Of a stretch of DNA of 64,000 bases, positions 25,118-37,800 are shown one piece after another. A program made the position numbers and the translations under genes. The DNA comes from Aquilaria yunnanensis (Eukaryota > Streptophyta > Magnoliopsida > Malvales > Thymelaeaceae). Under the pieces are notes generated by a model. That model saw only the letters and a list, made by a program, of their open reading frames with translations. It searched no databases and was not told the DNA's origin. Numbering within the stretch: the stretch's first letter is position 1; each line of letters begins with the position of its first letter. The stretch is taken from assembly GCA_039654915.1 (NCBI GenBank), contig JBDJPA010000012.1:1302001-1366000 (forward strand). The letters run 5' to 3'.

Positions 25118-25155
<38 letters not shown>

Positions 25156-26015
25156 TTTCTTTTTAATTTGGAGCTTCCAAATTTATACCAATATATCAGT
25201 TTCAAGTTCCAAAATATCATATAACTTTCACCCATCACACAAATTTTCAGCATGGAAAACAGCCGAGGATAAGTTTTCCAGGACACCAGATGATGGTGAG
25301 ATGGTAAATCTTCAGCCTCAAAATATACAAACAACAAATCTCCTCCCACACTAAAACAAGCAAAAGGTGCAATGGATCTTGAATGTATCATCAAAATCAG
25401 GACTTGGGATCTGAAAAATGAACTCCAAGCCCAGATTCCAAGCTGCTTCATGCATACAAATTAAGAATAATACATTGAATAATTCATTATTAAATTTCTC
25501 CCAAATACAGCTGATCTAATCATTTTTCGATACTTGACGATTACACACTCAAACTACCTATAGCAGTTGAAATTTACGTCCTCAAGAAAAGGGCACTTTC
25601 GTCCTAAAATAAGCCATTAGTTTAAGAACACCAGCCACATGAGCTGGGAATCATATTATAGATATAGCTGAGATTCTCATTAAACTATGGAAAAGACATG
25701 CTCTTCAGAGTTCTGCTTTGACAGGTAAGAGATTAAATGAAACTCTCTCCTCTCTCTCTCTTAAAAAACATATAGTCCTAGTTTCTACAGAAAACATGGT
25801 AATACAAAGAAACCGGTTAGTGACCATCAAACTAGAACAAGAAAGGAAAAGGCCAATACAACTCAGGCACAAATTGATTCATATGAAAGAACAGAAGAGA
25901 TTAAATCCCAGAAAAGAAACGTTCAAGCTGAAGTGAGAAGAAAGAAAAACTTACCCCCATCACCATAAACAGTAGAAGACACAGCTAAAATCAAAAGCAG
26001 TAATAAAACAGCCAT
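22796..26015 (-). CDS. GPI-anchored glucan endo-1,3-beta-glucosidase, GH17 + X8 (4 exons)
   Basis: Minus-strand exons 26015-25955, 24617-23364, 23087-23060 and 22949-22796 give 498 residues with consistent phases. Residues 1-18 (MAVLLLLLILAVSSTVYG) are a signal peptide. Residues 23-340 are a GH17 domain starting IGVNIGTDLSDMP; E117 in AVGSEV is the likely acid/base and E264 in VTESGWPS the likely nucleophile. Residues about 357-445 form the cysteine-rich X8/CBM43 callose-binding domain (YCVAKDGAD, CDF). The tail is Ser/Thr-rich and ends in a hydrophobic GPI-attachment signal. The product should hydrolyse callose at the outer plasma membrane or plasmodesmata, as in the Arabidopsis glucan endo-1,3-beta-glucosidase 3 group. 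An in-frame upstream ATG at 26111 would add 32 residues before the signal; the shorter start fits the family better. The third exon is only 28 nt. Confidence 0.93.
25100..25155. repeat. Poly-C tract followed by (CT)n, in GH17 intron 1
   Basis: A run of about 19 C (25101-25119) is followed by TTT and about fifteen CT units. It lies in the first intron of the GH17 gene, where on the transcript it reads (AG)n then poly-G. Confidence 0.9.
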
Positions 26016-27650
26016 AGCCAAAGCTTCAGTCTTCCAACACCATACAAGCTTATTCAGCTGGCCCAGGAAACAATCCACAAGCTGATACGAAAAACAAGAA
26101 ATAGAACACAAAACTAAACGAGAGGGAGGCAGAGAGGAACAGCTTTTGAGGTTTTGGAATAAGCAATAGAGCGGTGAACTGTGACTGTGTGGGCCGAGTT
26201 TTAGCTGTGCAGAGAGAGAGGGAAGTTTGTCAGTACTTGCAAAGACCGGAGATTTGTAGCAGAAGATTCAACGGTTGAGATTGAAGCCGGTTCATCGTAT
26301 CCACTGAGGCGTTATACAGAGGAGCACGCCACTGACAGGTTGCTCTTTAAATAGTAAATTACAAGTTTAATCCCTTAACTATACGTGATCTTCAATGTTT
26401 ATCTACATGTTTTGTGTAAACTCAGGGTTATCACCGTGTTTAATTTTTAGTTCCTACTAACCAAAATGATTAATGTACTACAAAATGGAGGATAATATGT
26501 CATATATGGGACTAGAAATCTGGCCCATCCCCGAATTACAAGGCTATTATTATTAACTACTTTGACATTGTGGACGATTTCATGCTCAAAAATCAAATAT
26601 CACTATTTTGACACTGTTCCTTCAATGTGTATTTGGGGACTCGACCAAGCAATAGGAGAAAACTAACACCTTTGGCTCACTCAATTAAGGACAAAATTAT
26701 TCAAAGAAAAGGTGGATGATCGGTGGATTTGGCACACATTGTTGACTGTTGAGGACTCAGACTGTGATGATGAAGCAACAAATGGGAGTATGTAGACCAA
26801 AGTGAAATATTAGGGGTAAACTAAGGATGGGAATGGAAACGTGAAGATATAAACAAATGCTAAGAAGCCTAAGATGTGTGCCGTTCGTGTGTCGTGTTGT
26901 GCTTTTCGGGACAGAGTTAAATGCATTGCTTGCCGCAAGGTGGTCACGCTCACGCTCTACGAGGACGTCCAGGGGAGTTTCTGTCTCATTGCTGACATGG
27001 CATATCATATTTCTCAACGGTACACTCTTCAGAAGCAACAAGCAAGTGCATCTTTTCTTTTGAAATTTCATTCGACCGACCATAATTTTTTAAAATTAAT
27101 TATTAGTAATTATTTTCATATATAATAATTATTTCAGTTATTAAAATTTTATATTTAAATAATTTTAAATAATTTAATTTTTTTTAAATCTAGTTTTTTT
27201 TACTGATTTTTCTTTTTTCGTTAGGTACAGAAAAATTCATTAAAAATAATTATTTTTCTAAAAAATTTTATTCAATTGATTGTTAATGAGATAGAGCATT
27301 AATTTTTAATGATATCACTTCTAGATAAAAAAAATAGCAAAATTAAAATTAGTGAATTATTTTTAATGAGAAACAATAGAGTGCCGCTTGAAAACATATT
27401 CTTGCCGCTTATTCTATTCAATTGCAATAAAGAAAAAATATTTATATGTATAAAAAATTATATTTTTTAATTAGAGAATTTGGATTTCTTCAAAGTCTAT
27501 TACTATATGATTTAAATTAAAATTTTAAGGGGAGTTGATGATGGATAGCATGGAAAAAAGTTAAGGATAAGAGTAAGCTTCCAAATGGGGAGATGTAAGT
27601 ATAATTAGTATCAAATCTAAAGAAAGAAAAGTGTAATTGGTCCTTACAAA
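26016..27650. other. GH17 upstream region and intergenic DNA
   Basis: The 5' leader and promoter of the minus-strand GH17 gene should lie just above 26015. An isolated phrase AGTAAATTACAAGTTTAATC (from 26352) resembles a decayed MULE-type end. Overlapping short frames at 26757-27125 on both strands have unrecognisable products and are not called. Confidence 0.5.
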
Positions 27651-28510
27651 CAAGCTTACTATTGACCCATGAACTTGGCCCATCATGACACTTATCCCCT
27701 TGAATTTAAACTCAAGTAACTTAGTCTCTAACTTGGTAAAGTAGATCACTCAATTTCTTTAACTTGCACATGTTATCATGTGATTTCCAAATAAATAATA
27801 GTATTCATTTTTACCATTTGATGATACATATAAAACTTCAGGGTTATAAATATAATGTCATATAAACCACGAGGAGCAAATCTGTATATTCTTCTTGTGC
27901 AAATAACAATAGAAGGAAAAATTATAAAGCCCATCCTAAACTTCTTGATTTTACAAAATTTACACTAATTTATGAACTTTGCAAACTACCCATCATCTTC
28001 CTCAGGACATCAGCTATGAAGTTACATCCCACTTTTTGACTCGTCGTCCTATTGTAGGGTGACATTTACATAATGGACCCATGGAACATTGAGCATATAC
28101 TTAAAAACTAGTTCATCAGTTACTCAAAAGGCATGGATAATCAAGAGATCATGATTGATACTTTTGGCAATGAGATTTTACTGTTGATGATGACAAATAG
28201 TGATAGTAAAGGAAGCTTTGCTAGCTCCAAGTTCTCCACCAAAGTACTTAGAGGTTTTAGCTGCTATGTTTTAAGAAGAAGCACAACTAGGTAAAAAATG
28301 TGTCAAAGCTAGCAAATTCTAGTTGGATTTTGAAATCACATGATGTCATGCTAAATGACATTATGCATTTTGGAATCATCTGATGACACATGTAGATAAA
28401 AAGGGTTAACTAACCCACTTTACCAAATTTGGCGGTTGATTGTCTCAAGTTTAAATTCAAGGGGTAAATGTCTTGATTGACAAAGTTCATGAGATGAATA
28501 TATATTTTGG
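27650..28510. mobile_element. MULE-like element with long inverted ends
   Basis: The segment 27,655-27,800 is inverted at about 28,345-28,505. Reading inward from both ends one finds CATGAACTT, then CCCCTTGAATTTAAACT, then TTGGTAAAGT, then ACATG..ATCA.. with ATTTCCAAA/ATTCCAAAA. Terminal inverted repeats of about 150 bp around a non-coding middle of about 550 bp are typical of plant Mutator-like MITEs. A target duplication was not found, so the exact ends are uncertain. Confidence 0.6.
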
Positions 28511-28989
28511 CATTATTTTAATTATTTTTTATTGTTTTTGCATCTTCCTTTATTTTTTTGTGCTGCTTGTGATGCTTGTAATGCTTTTGAGTACTTGATC
28601 CATGAACTTTATATTCAAGACCAAATTTACTAACAACGTTAATGAGATGAAGCCCTTGTTCATTAACCTGAACCATGAACATATTCTTCTCTTGGATGAC
28701 AATAATTGCTTATGTGAGCCTACTTGTTCATCATTCTTCCCAGTTTTTACTTTTAATTTGGCACTAAACCAATTGAATCACTCATGATAAAAAGCGATTG
28801 AGCAAGGATAAATCAAGCCCTTATTTTTATTAATGTTGAAACTCACATTTCTCTTAAACCTAATTGACTTCAAAGCCTTTGATCTACAATGAATATAATG
28901 TACATATGTATAATCAGACATAGCATTATATTACATTTTTACCTCTTATTATTGTAAAAAAAAATTGTTAAGAGGACACTCTAAACCAA

Positions 28990-29630
28990 GGGTATGACCA
29001 CCAGAGCACAAACAACGACATACTGACGATGATGCTGCTGCCACAACCACCTCTTCTCCACCTCAAATCTGACTCTCATTGAGCAGAGGTGAAGCCAAAG
29101 CGACGACCAAAGCGAGACGAAGCTAAAAGTGGCTACCAGAGTGAGACAAAGCCAAGCCCAGTGACCAAAGGAGGCGAAGCCAAGAGCATTGACCGGAGGA
29201 AGATGAAGCCAAGACCGGCGACCAGAGGAGGCGATGCCAGGAGCGGCTGTCGAAGAAGGCGCAGGACGGAGATCCAAGTGGATGATTGGGTGATGAAAAT
29301 CGGCAATCCGAGGCTAGGCGGCACCGATTCAAGGCAAAATGTCACTATCCGAGATGAAGTGGTGTGATTCGAGGCGACACGACGAGATTGGATGGGAGGC
29401 GATGACTACAAGGCGAAAGTGAGGAAAGGGGAGCAATGAGGGGAGGCCGAGCGAGGGGAGCGATGAGGGGAGACCGAGGAGGCAGATGTGCGAGGCAAAC
29501 GGGTGTGGAGAGAGGGCGGGCTGTGGGGCAGGGCAGCTGTGGAGGAAAGGTGGCGACTGTGGTCCTGTGGATGGAGGGCGGCGGGGTTGAAAGCGATGAT
29601 AAGGAGAAGACGCAGACGAGAGATGCAAAG
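28990..29630. repeat. GC-rich block with an imperfect 30-bp minisatellite
   Basis: A sudden GC-rich island in AT-rich surroundings. From about 29093 to 29250 it holds about five degenerate copies of a 28-30 bp unit of the form GACCAGAGGAGGCGAAGCC. Because the unit is close to 30 bp, frames stay open on both strands across it, producing several overlapping hypothetical proteins with 10-residue periodicity. I see no homology and do not call a gene. It could be a captured, decayed fragment. Confidence 0.6.
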
Positions 29631-29639
29631 GCTTATCTG

Positions 29640-30180
29640 TTTTTAAAAAGAAAAATAACTTTTTTTGTTAGTTATTATTTACACACTTTTATATTGCACT
29701 TTAGACATTTTTAAAATTTTATTTAGACACTTTTTATTCACGAAATCATATACCTTTATTTGAATACTTCTTTAAATATCTAGACACTTCTACATATTTA
29801 ATTAGATATTTATTTTAATTATTTCAAACACTTATTTTTTAGAAATAACAAATTATTCACAAATTATTTAGTCAGACACTTTTACATACTTATTCAGACT
29901 TTTTTCAATATTCAATTAGACACTTTTTTTTATTAGTTTAGACATTTTTTTTTATTATTTCAAATGTTTATTTTATGAGGATAACAAATTGTTTATAAGT
30001 TGATTATATCATTTTTTGTTCAGACACTTTTACATATTTATTTAGATATTTTTCAATATTCAATCAAACACTTATTCTTATAGCTTCAAACACTTTTAAT
30101 TTCACATTATAGTAAATTATTTTTATATTATTTTGCAGACACTTCCACATACTATATTAAACACATTTACATTTTATTGT
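29640..30180. repeat. AT-rich degenerate tandem repeat
   Basis: About three to four imperfect copies of units about 90-145 bp long. Each opens with AGACACTTTTACATA-like sequence and carries AATATTCAAT.A.ACACTT and TTTCAAA.ACTT. It is sandwiched between two GC-rich blocks (28,990-29,630 and 30,190-30,490), suggesting one composite repetitive unit. Confidence 0.6.
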
Positions 30181-30189
30181 AGATATTTT

Positions 30190-31823
30190 TGTGATATGGA
30201 AGCAACAAGGATGCAACCTAGAGGTAATGGTCGACACGATTTGGCATGGGACAACGCTAAGATCCGGAGGTGATTGACGGTGTGAGATTTAGATGCAAGC
30301 AGTAATGCGATTCGGAAGCAATGCGTGGCGAGTGGCAACAAGAACCAGAAGCGAGCTACTGCGAGATCTGGATGTGGATGACGGCAAGATTTGGAAGCGG
30401 TGAAGATTCGTTGGATGAGGAGGTGGTGACAGCAATGGCGGAAGTAGCGGCAGAAGTAAGGTTTTAAGGGTAAGGGTGAGTTTTGGTTAAGGGGCAAATT
30501 AGTTAATTCTTTTTTCTGGATTATGAATTATATATAGAAAAATTAGAAATAAATTAGTATATCTAATTAGACATTGACGTATAATATAAAAACTGACCTA
30601 TAATATAAAAACTATCTCTGATCTCTTCGAATCCTTTTTGGTCCAAGCTACTGAAAAATGACAGGTTTGAACTCAAATTTCAATTAACATTTTGGCCGGC
30701 TCTATTATTGGGTTGTTATTGGATTGAAATGGGGGATCATTCCATTACAGGAGCTCATCTGCGCACAAAAGGCCCTATTTCTTTTTGGTGAGAGTGCAAT
30801 CCTTCGTTAAATCCATGATATTTCTCTTATTTTGTATTTTAGTTCCAACATTGCCAAAACATTCACAAAAAAGGTGATGACATTATGACATATCAAATGG
30901 CTGGACTAACTTATGATAAATGTTAAAGTTAGAGGACTAACACAATGCGTACTTAGACACGTTAAAGGACCTTGAGGTTTAGGCATATATTTTTTTTTGG
31001 CCCAAATCCCAAGTATGTCGTCCAGTATGTATGGGCCCAAAGTCCATGAGTATCATTCCAAAATGCAAAGTCCTCAATAAACCACTAACTTTTATATTTT
31101 AGCTCAATCAATGCACTATTTTTTTTTCTGGCTGATATACCACTCTTGTTGTAAGCATGGCACAAGTTAATCCAGGGGTCAGGTATCACCCAACGCTTTT
31201 CGTGCGATCGAAGCAACTGTTTGGTTTTACTAGTTAGTAGTTCGACTAGTGTTTTTCCTTGAATTCTCCATGTTTTTGTTCGGTCTTAGTGGTCCTAGGG
31301 AGCTGTTTCTTAGCTGTTATATGTCACCTTTTCTGTCTTCTGTTGTTTGTATCACTTGTGAATGACATTTAGATTCAGAAATACTAATAAAATGATATAT
31401 TTTGGGACAAAAATACACCTATAAACATGAATTGAATTTTTATGTGAGCATTTTAAAAACAATATGTTCAGTTATTTTTTTTAGCAGAATATTCTTAAAA
31501 GTTGTTCCAAAAAAAAAATGACAGAAAAAAGTAATAAATTCATGACGGACTTTTCGTGCCCATAGTTCTTGAATGTAACAAATGAAACTTGGATGTCCTA
31601 CATGACTCTTCTACAGAAGATGTGGCTTCCGTAATAGCTTGATTCTTAAATTCGTTTTCTTGCTCCTCGGACTTTCGATAGCTCGTCTCCGTCGTCGGTT
31701 CTGTTCTTTCAGCGAGCGTCAACTGTACTCAGACGGAGCTTCATACAAATAAAACCAAAAGAAAATTTTTTTTCCCAGAAATTCCGTTGCATTTGAGATG
31801 AACTGAGAACACCCGGTTTCGAA
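30190..31823. other. GC-rich block, then upstream region of MED23
   Basis: A second GC-rich, low-information block (30,190-30,490) is followed by AT-rich DNA and the MED23 promoter and 5' leader. A minus-strand frame at 31540-31722 is not recognisable and is not called. Confidence 0.45.
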
Positions 31824-34800
31824 ATGGACCAAACACTTAGATCAGTAGCTTCGACGCCTTCAAATTCTCGGGCCTACCAGTTCCACCCAGCCCGACCCGC
31901 CATCGTCGATCTCTTCAATCTCTATCTTGGAGTAATCTCCAAATTCTCCTTTCGATTTCCATGTTCTGTTTAACTCAATTTCCCTCAGTTCTGAATCATA
32001 ATGATTCCGACTTTTGTTTTGTTTTGTTTTTTTTTTTCTGTTTTCCAAAGATAAACAGCCGCCAGAAAACTGATGATGCTGTTCGGGAACCTCCGTAAGT
32101 GGATTCCATGCTGCGTTTCTCTTTTCTCAATTAGTTTGAAGCCTTCCAAAAAGTTTGTTCTTTCAGAGAATTAGAGAGAAATTTGAATTCTTTCAGGAAC
32201 AAGACCCAGAAGCGCGTTCATGCAACGAACAGAGAGCTTCCCCCTCCAAATGAACAGTTCATTCTCGATTTCGAACACCGCCAAGCTCAGTTTCCTGTGA
32301 GTCTTGTCCAATTCATGGATCTTTAGTTGTTTTCCTAAGCTTCATTTTGTTAGTGTCAATGGCTCTCGGATTTTGATGAGTGTCAAATTTTACACAGGAC
32401 CAAGAGCAGCTCCGTATTGTGACGGAGGCTGTTCTTATTTCATTGGTTATTCAGTATTGCGGCCATGGACCTAGAGCAGATTTTCTTCTCTTCGCACTGC
32501 GAAGCTTGTGCAATATCGGGTACATTAACTGGGATTCTTTCTTACCATCTCTTATTTCATCAGCGGAAGTGTCAATGAGTCAGGGAAATCAGGCAGTGCC
32601 TTCTACTTCGTCTATCGGGTTATTGCAACCTGGACAAATGCCATCTTCAAATGCAATTACGAATTCTTCTAATTTCCAGTCCTCAAATCCTGCTTCCCCT
32701 TTGACTTCGGTTAGTGGTATTGGCTCCCCAGCTCAATCTGCCATTGAACCATCAGCTGGTGCAACTTTATCCCCAGCTAAGTCATCAGATGTTTCATGCA
32801 ATGGCCAGCAGTCAGCCACTAGGCTGAATAAGGATACTGCAATAAGCAATCTACGTCAGCTTTGTTGCAAGATTATTCTAAGCGGTCTCCAGTTTAACTT
32901 AAAGCCTGTGACCCATGCTGAGATTTTGTACCGTATGTTGAATTGGCTAGTTACTTGGGATCAAAGGCAACATGGGAGTGATGAATGCATCAGAAAATCG
33001 TTCAGACCTGATAAGGCATTAATGGAATGGCTGCATAGTTGTTTAGATGTTGTTTGGCTGTTGGTTGAGGAAGACAAATGCCGAGTACCCTTTTATGAAT
33101 TACTTCGAAGTGGATTGCAGTTTATAGAGAACATACCAGATGATGAAGCCTTGTTCACACTAATTCTGGAAATACATCGGAGAAGAGATATGATGGCTAT
33201 GCATATGCAGATGTTGGATCAACATCTCCATAGCCCCACATTTGGGACCCATAGGATTCTGTCCCAAACAACCCCTAATGTTTCTGTTGAAGTTGTGGCG
33301 AACTTGAGGTACTCTCCAATTACATATCCAAGTGTTCTTGGAGAACCTTTGCATGGTGAGGTAATAACGTAAAGTCAGATCTGAATCGAATTATCTCCAT
33401 ATTTTACTGTATTGAATTCATTTATCCACTATAATTGACTGGCATTGATTCTCAAGTGCTGTTTTAATATTTTGCGCTAGTGCAGCCGGTGGCAAAGTGT
33501 TAAGCTTAGGATGATTTTAATTCATTGACTTTAAAATTTTAGTCTTATCCTGGGAAAGATGTTAACTTAAATCTTCAATGCTGCCACTTTGACTTATATT
33601 GTATCCTAACACTTGTGTAAGTTTTGTTAGGATTGTTTAGTTTTGTTATACGATAGAATCAGCTGTCAAGGACTTCTGAAAAAATGCCTTGTTATGGTGT
33701 AAACTTTTTCCATGCAGTAGAGAAGCTGAAAGAATAAGAGGGAATGGTAAAATCAACAGGGAACAAAAGAATGAGATGGTGATGATGAAAAGTTCTAAAG
33801 GAGAGAGAAGGGTGGGTGGGGGCTCCCCTCTTGCCTGCCTTTTTGTATCTTCCTAGGCTATTAGCTCATCAGTAACCTGTCTAAATGCCTGACACCCCTC
33901 GATACTTGTTCTTTCTTGCAAGTGCTGTAATATCTATGTTGAATACTTACGCAGAAATTTGATATTACTGGGTATTTACACTAGTGGTAAAAACACACAC
34001 ACACACACACACACAGTGGCACTCATGCTGAAAGATACAAGCTCATAAGAAGGTAAAGTAGATAATTTCACATATTATAATTGAGAAGATAGAACTTCAA
34101 CAGAGTCATTAGATGGAATGCTTCCTAGACTTGGTGAAGATAAAGTGGTGGGTGGAATTGATTAAGCTAGGTAGTAAGACTGAATCTATGTTCATGTATG
34201 CTTGTGGTCTATGTTTTCTTTATATATGCAAATATTAATGTGTCATTGCTCTATTTCCATTTTCAATGCATATTGTGTTAATTATAATAGTGTTGGTTTC
34301 TGCCTTTCGTTATCTGTAGGATCTTGCAAATTCTATTCAGAGAGGAAGTTTGGACTGGGAAAGAGCTTTGCGTTGCATAAGGCATGCTCTTCGCTCCACT
34401 CCTTCACCTGATTGGTGGAAGCGTGTGCTTCTGGTGGCTCCTTGCTATCGCAGTCATCCTCAGGGACCTACTCCTGGTGCTGTCTTTACCTCTGATATGA
34501 TCTCTGAGGCAACAATTGACAGAATTGTGGAGCTATTGAAGCTGACAAATTCAGGCAATCATCTGTTCTCATATTTGTTTCTGAAATGGTCTCTTTAAAT
34601 TTGAATTCATCAGATGGTATAGAATGACTATTTTCCTGTAGTTTACCCAAGTGAGAAAATGACCAAAGATTCTTTATCCAATAATTCTTTTGATGGGGGA
34701 AGAGTAGGGGCGAAATACTCCTTTTTAGGCAGCCTGCTTACAATATTCTCATGTTTCCTTTGACTTCAAATCTTTTATGTTTTATATAATCTTTTTCTTT

Positions 34801-37800
34801 TTTGGCATTTCCTTTATGCCTTCTCCATTTATGTTTCAAAACTTGATTCAGTTCGCCTGGTGATTATTTTCTTACAATAATCAGATCAATATTTATTTGA
34901 TATTGCTAGATGCCTCTAGTTTTGTTCCCTCTTTGCCTTACCTTATATTGCTTGGTAACTTTTGATAATGAGTGGTGAAGTGCAAATCCATGGCACTATT
35001 TTATTATGTTATGCAAGAACTTTTGAGTTTGAGTATTTAACAGCTCTGTTGCTTTCTTACACTTCCTGCTTGTTGCTGCAGAGATAAATTGCTGGCAGGA
35101 ATGGCTTGTTTTCTCAGATATATTCTTTTTCCTGATGAAAAGTGGTTGTATTGATTTTGTTGATTTTGTGGACAAGCTGGTTTTGCGTCTTAATGATACT
35201 GATAACCAGATTCTTCGAACAAATCATGTTACCTGGCTGCTTGCACAAATTATTCGGGTTGATCTTGTGATGAATGCTTTAAATAATGATGCAAGAAAGG
35301 TTTGTTCAAGTTCCTTTTTTCCTACTTCTATTTCCAATGCTGCTCTAACTTTATTGATTACTTTGTGCTCTCTCTTTGCCATTGTATTATCAATTTCAAT
35401 CGTTCAATCATTTTAGGGATGCTACGTATCTTACTGCTAATACTGTTTGGGGATATGCAACTGGCCTTGTAGCCAAGTGGTAGTTGTATGGACCACCCCT
35501 GCAATGATCTGATATGTGTCACAAAATGGAGTTATGCAATTTTTTTTTTGTTATATTTAATCAGTAAGTTATATACCCCTTTTCACTGATTCCAACTTGA
35601 AATGCTGCTGATAGGTGGAGACAACTAGAAAGATATTATCATTCCATCGAGAAGATAGGACTTCTGATCCTAATAATCCACAGAGCATACTGCTTGATTT
35701 TATTAGCAGCTGTCAAAACTTAAGAATTTGGTCATTGAACACCTCAACTAGAGAATATTTGAACAATGAGCAGCTGCAAAAAGGAAAGCAAATTGATGAA
35801 TGGTGGAGACAAGTAAGCAAGGGTAGGTACCATTCTTATGCTTCTTTGTGGTCAAATATTACTTGTATATATAGCTACTGCTGATGTTTATTGCTTGAAG
35901 GGGCTACCCCACTTTGTGATGAATATATGCTTCTACTGGTCGTCTTCTTATTTTCAGAAGTATCCATAAAAGTATTCTCAATTTGAAATGTGTTGAATGA
36001 AGATTTGATAGATTACATAAGTGTCATGTTTGATACCATTTTTGAAACAATTTGACTACAGCGTGAAGATGTTTTTATTCTGTTCTTCATGGAGGAATAA
36101 CTAATTTATCATCATCTAGAGATGGTCATTTATGGATTCAAGATATGTCCCCATACAACTGGATGAGGGTTATGTCTTTTTGCTGCATTAGTTGCTTTTA
36201 TCATTAATGTATTCATGAATGAGACAGTGAAACTGAAACTGGAACTTTTTCCTTTTAGATACATCCCAGATGGTTTTGGTCAAAGTTAAACACTTTAGAT
36301 CTTCTGTGCCAATGGTTGGTTACCATTTATTCTGTTTTGTAATCGTTTTGCTGATGGCTAACATGACTTTTAGTTCTGTTCACTCACTGTTTGCCACATA
36401 AGTTTGTAGATTTCTCTTTTGTATAGTACATCCAACAGTGTTAGAGAGGCGAAAAAGTTTTTCTGATACTCAGCAAAAAAGTTTCTTAAATATTGTGCAT
36501 CTTCAAAAGGATCAAGTAAAGGTTAAAATTGTGAGGATTGATATCTGGAATTTTTTGCTGAGTTGTTTTCTGGGTCTAGTTGGGCTTATATGGGTTTGCT
36601 TATCAACTGGTTAACGATTTTCTTAAAAACAGCAGATAGCTTCAAAAGGAGGTTAAAAAGAAATAAAAAATTACCTCTTGGAAACAAAAAGGTGATGGTC
36701 CATGCAATAACCCATTGGTCATGCTATTGAGTTTATGTTGTAACCTTTTAGAAATTAATCTCCTGCTGGATAAGTATTTCATTCTTATCTTGTCTTATTT
36801 TGCTTGGTGAAAATTTTGCAAGTTAATTTCTAGAGAATATTAGAACATTTGTGACATGAGGAACTGAGCACTTTTAAAGTGAATAGCAGGAACTGTAGGT
36901 GCCAGCTTAGATATATAGAAGCTGTTTTGGGCAACATCTTCTTACTTAATACAGCCTTTAGAACTCCTAGTTCTGGGATCTGGACATTTCTCCTATATTA
37001 CTCTGTTAACTGGAACTGCAATATTGTTTTACATCTGGAAGCTAGTTTGCTTTTATGGACATAGCAATATCGAATATCTCAAGCACATTTGCCTGCATCA
37101 TTCGTTAAAAGTTCCTCATATTCTTCGCATGCCATTTAATTCTAGCCCATGGGAGAGTTCTTTTATTTCAAAGTAGACTTTGTTTCTGGTCCAGTTGCAA
37201 GAATATATAGAACTTCTCAGTTGGAGAGTTTACAACTTTAACTACCTTCATTTGCTTTTAACATTTTCATTGTATGATTAGGGGATCGGGTAATGGATTA
37301 CATGAACATGGATGATAGGTCCATTGGGATGTTTTGGGTGGTGTCATACACGATGGCACAGCCAGCAAGTGAAACAGTTATGAGTTGGTTGTCCCCTGCT
37401 GGGGTTACAGAGTTATTACCAGGATCAAATTTACAGCCTGCTGAGAGGCTAATGGTTATGCAGGAAGTGAGTCCAGTACCAATGTCACTATTATCTGGCT
37501 TCTCAGTGAACCTTTGTATGAAGCTGGCCTTCCAGATGGAAGATTCGTTATTTAATGGGCAGGTACTTTTGGATGTTACTTTGTTTGAGCACGATGCTCA
37601 TGCTTCTGATTTTTCTAGGGAGAGCAAAAGAGTTTGCTAAAAAAATTAATGCCTTGAGACGAAAACTATGTTGCATAATTGTCAGTGGTAGAGAGAGCCT
37701 ATGTCCTGGAGATGTTGAAGCAGCATTAATATACAAAAAAAAAGTGAATTTAGGTGATTGCATCAGTTGCATAGGTAATATGGTAACAGGTGTTATTTTC

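Noticed and set aside
26757..27125. Overlapping frames on both strands upstream of the GH17 gene
   Set aside because: Unrecognisable products and no supporting gene structure.
29089..29714. Several overlapping frames of 69-107 codons on both strands in the GC-rich block
   Set aside because: The 30-bp repeat period keeps many frames open at once; composition and periodicity, not selection, explain them.
32380..32397. ATG just before MED23 exon 4 as a separate gene start
   Set aside because: The preceding bases form a clear acceptor (TTTACACAG) and the upstream exons encode the conserved MED23 N-terminus in frame.
35462..35500. tRNA-like phrase TAGCCAAGTGGTAG in MED23 intron 6
   Set aside because: It resembles an A-box, but no B-box (GGTTCGANNCC) follows at the right distance and no cloverleaf can be drawn, so neither a tRNA nor a SINE is supported.
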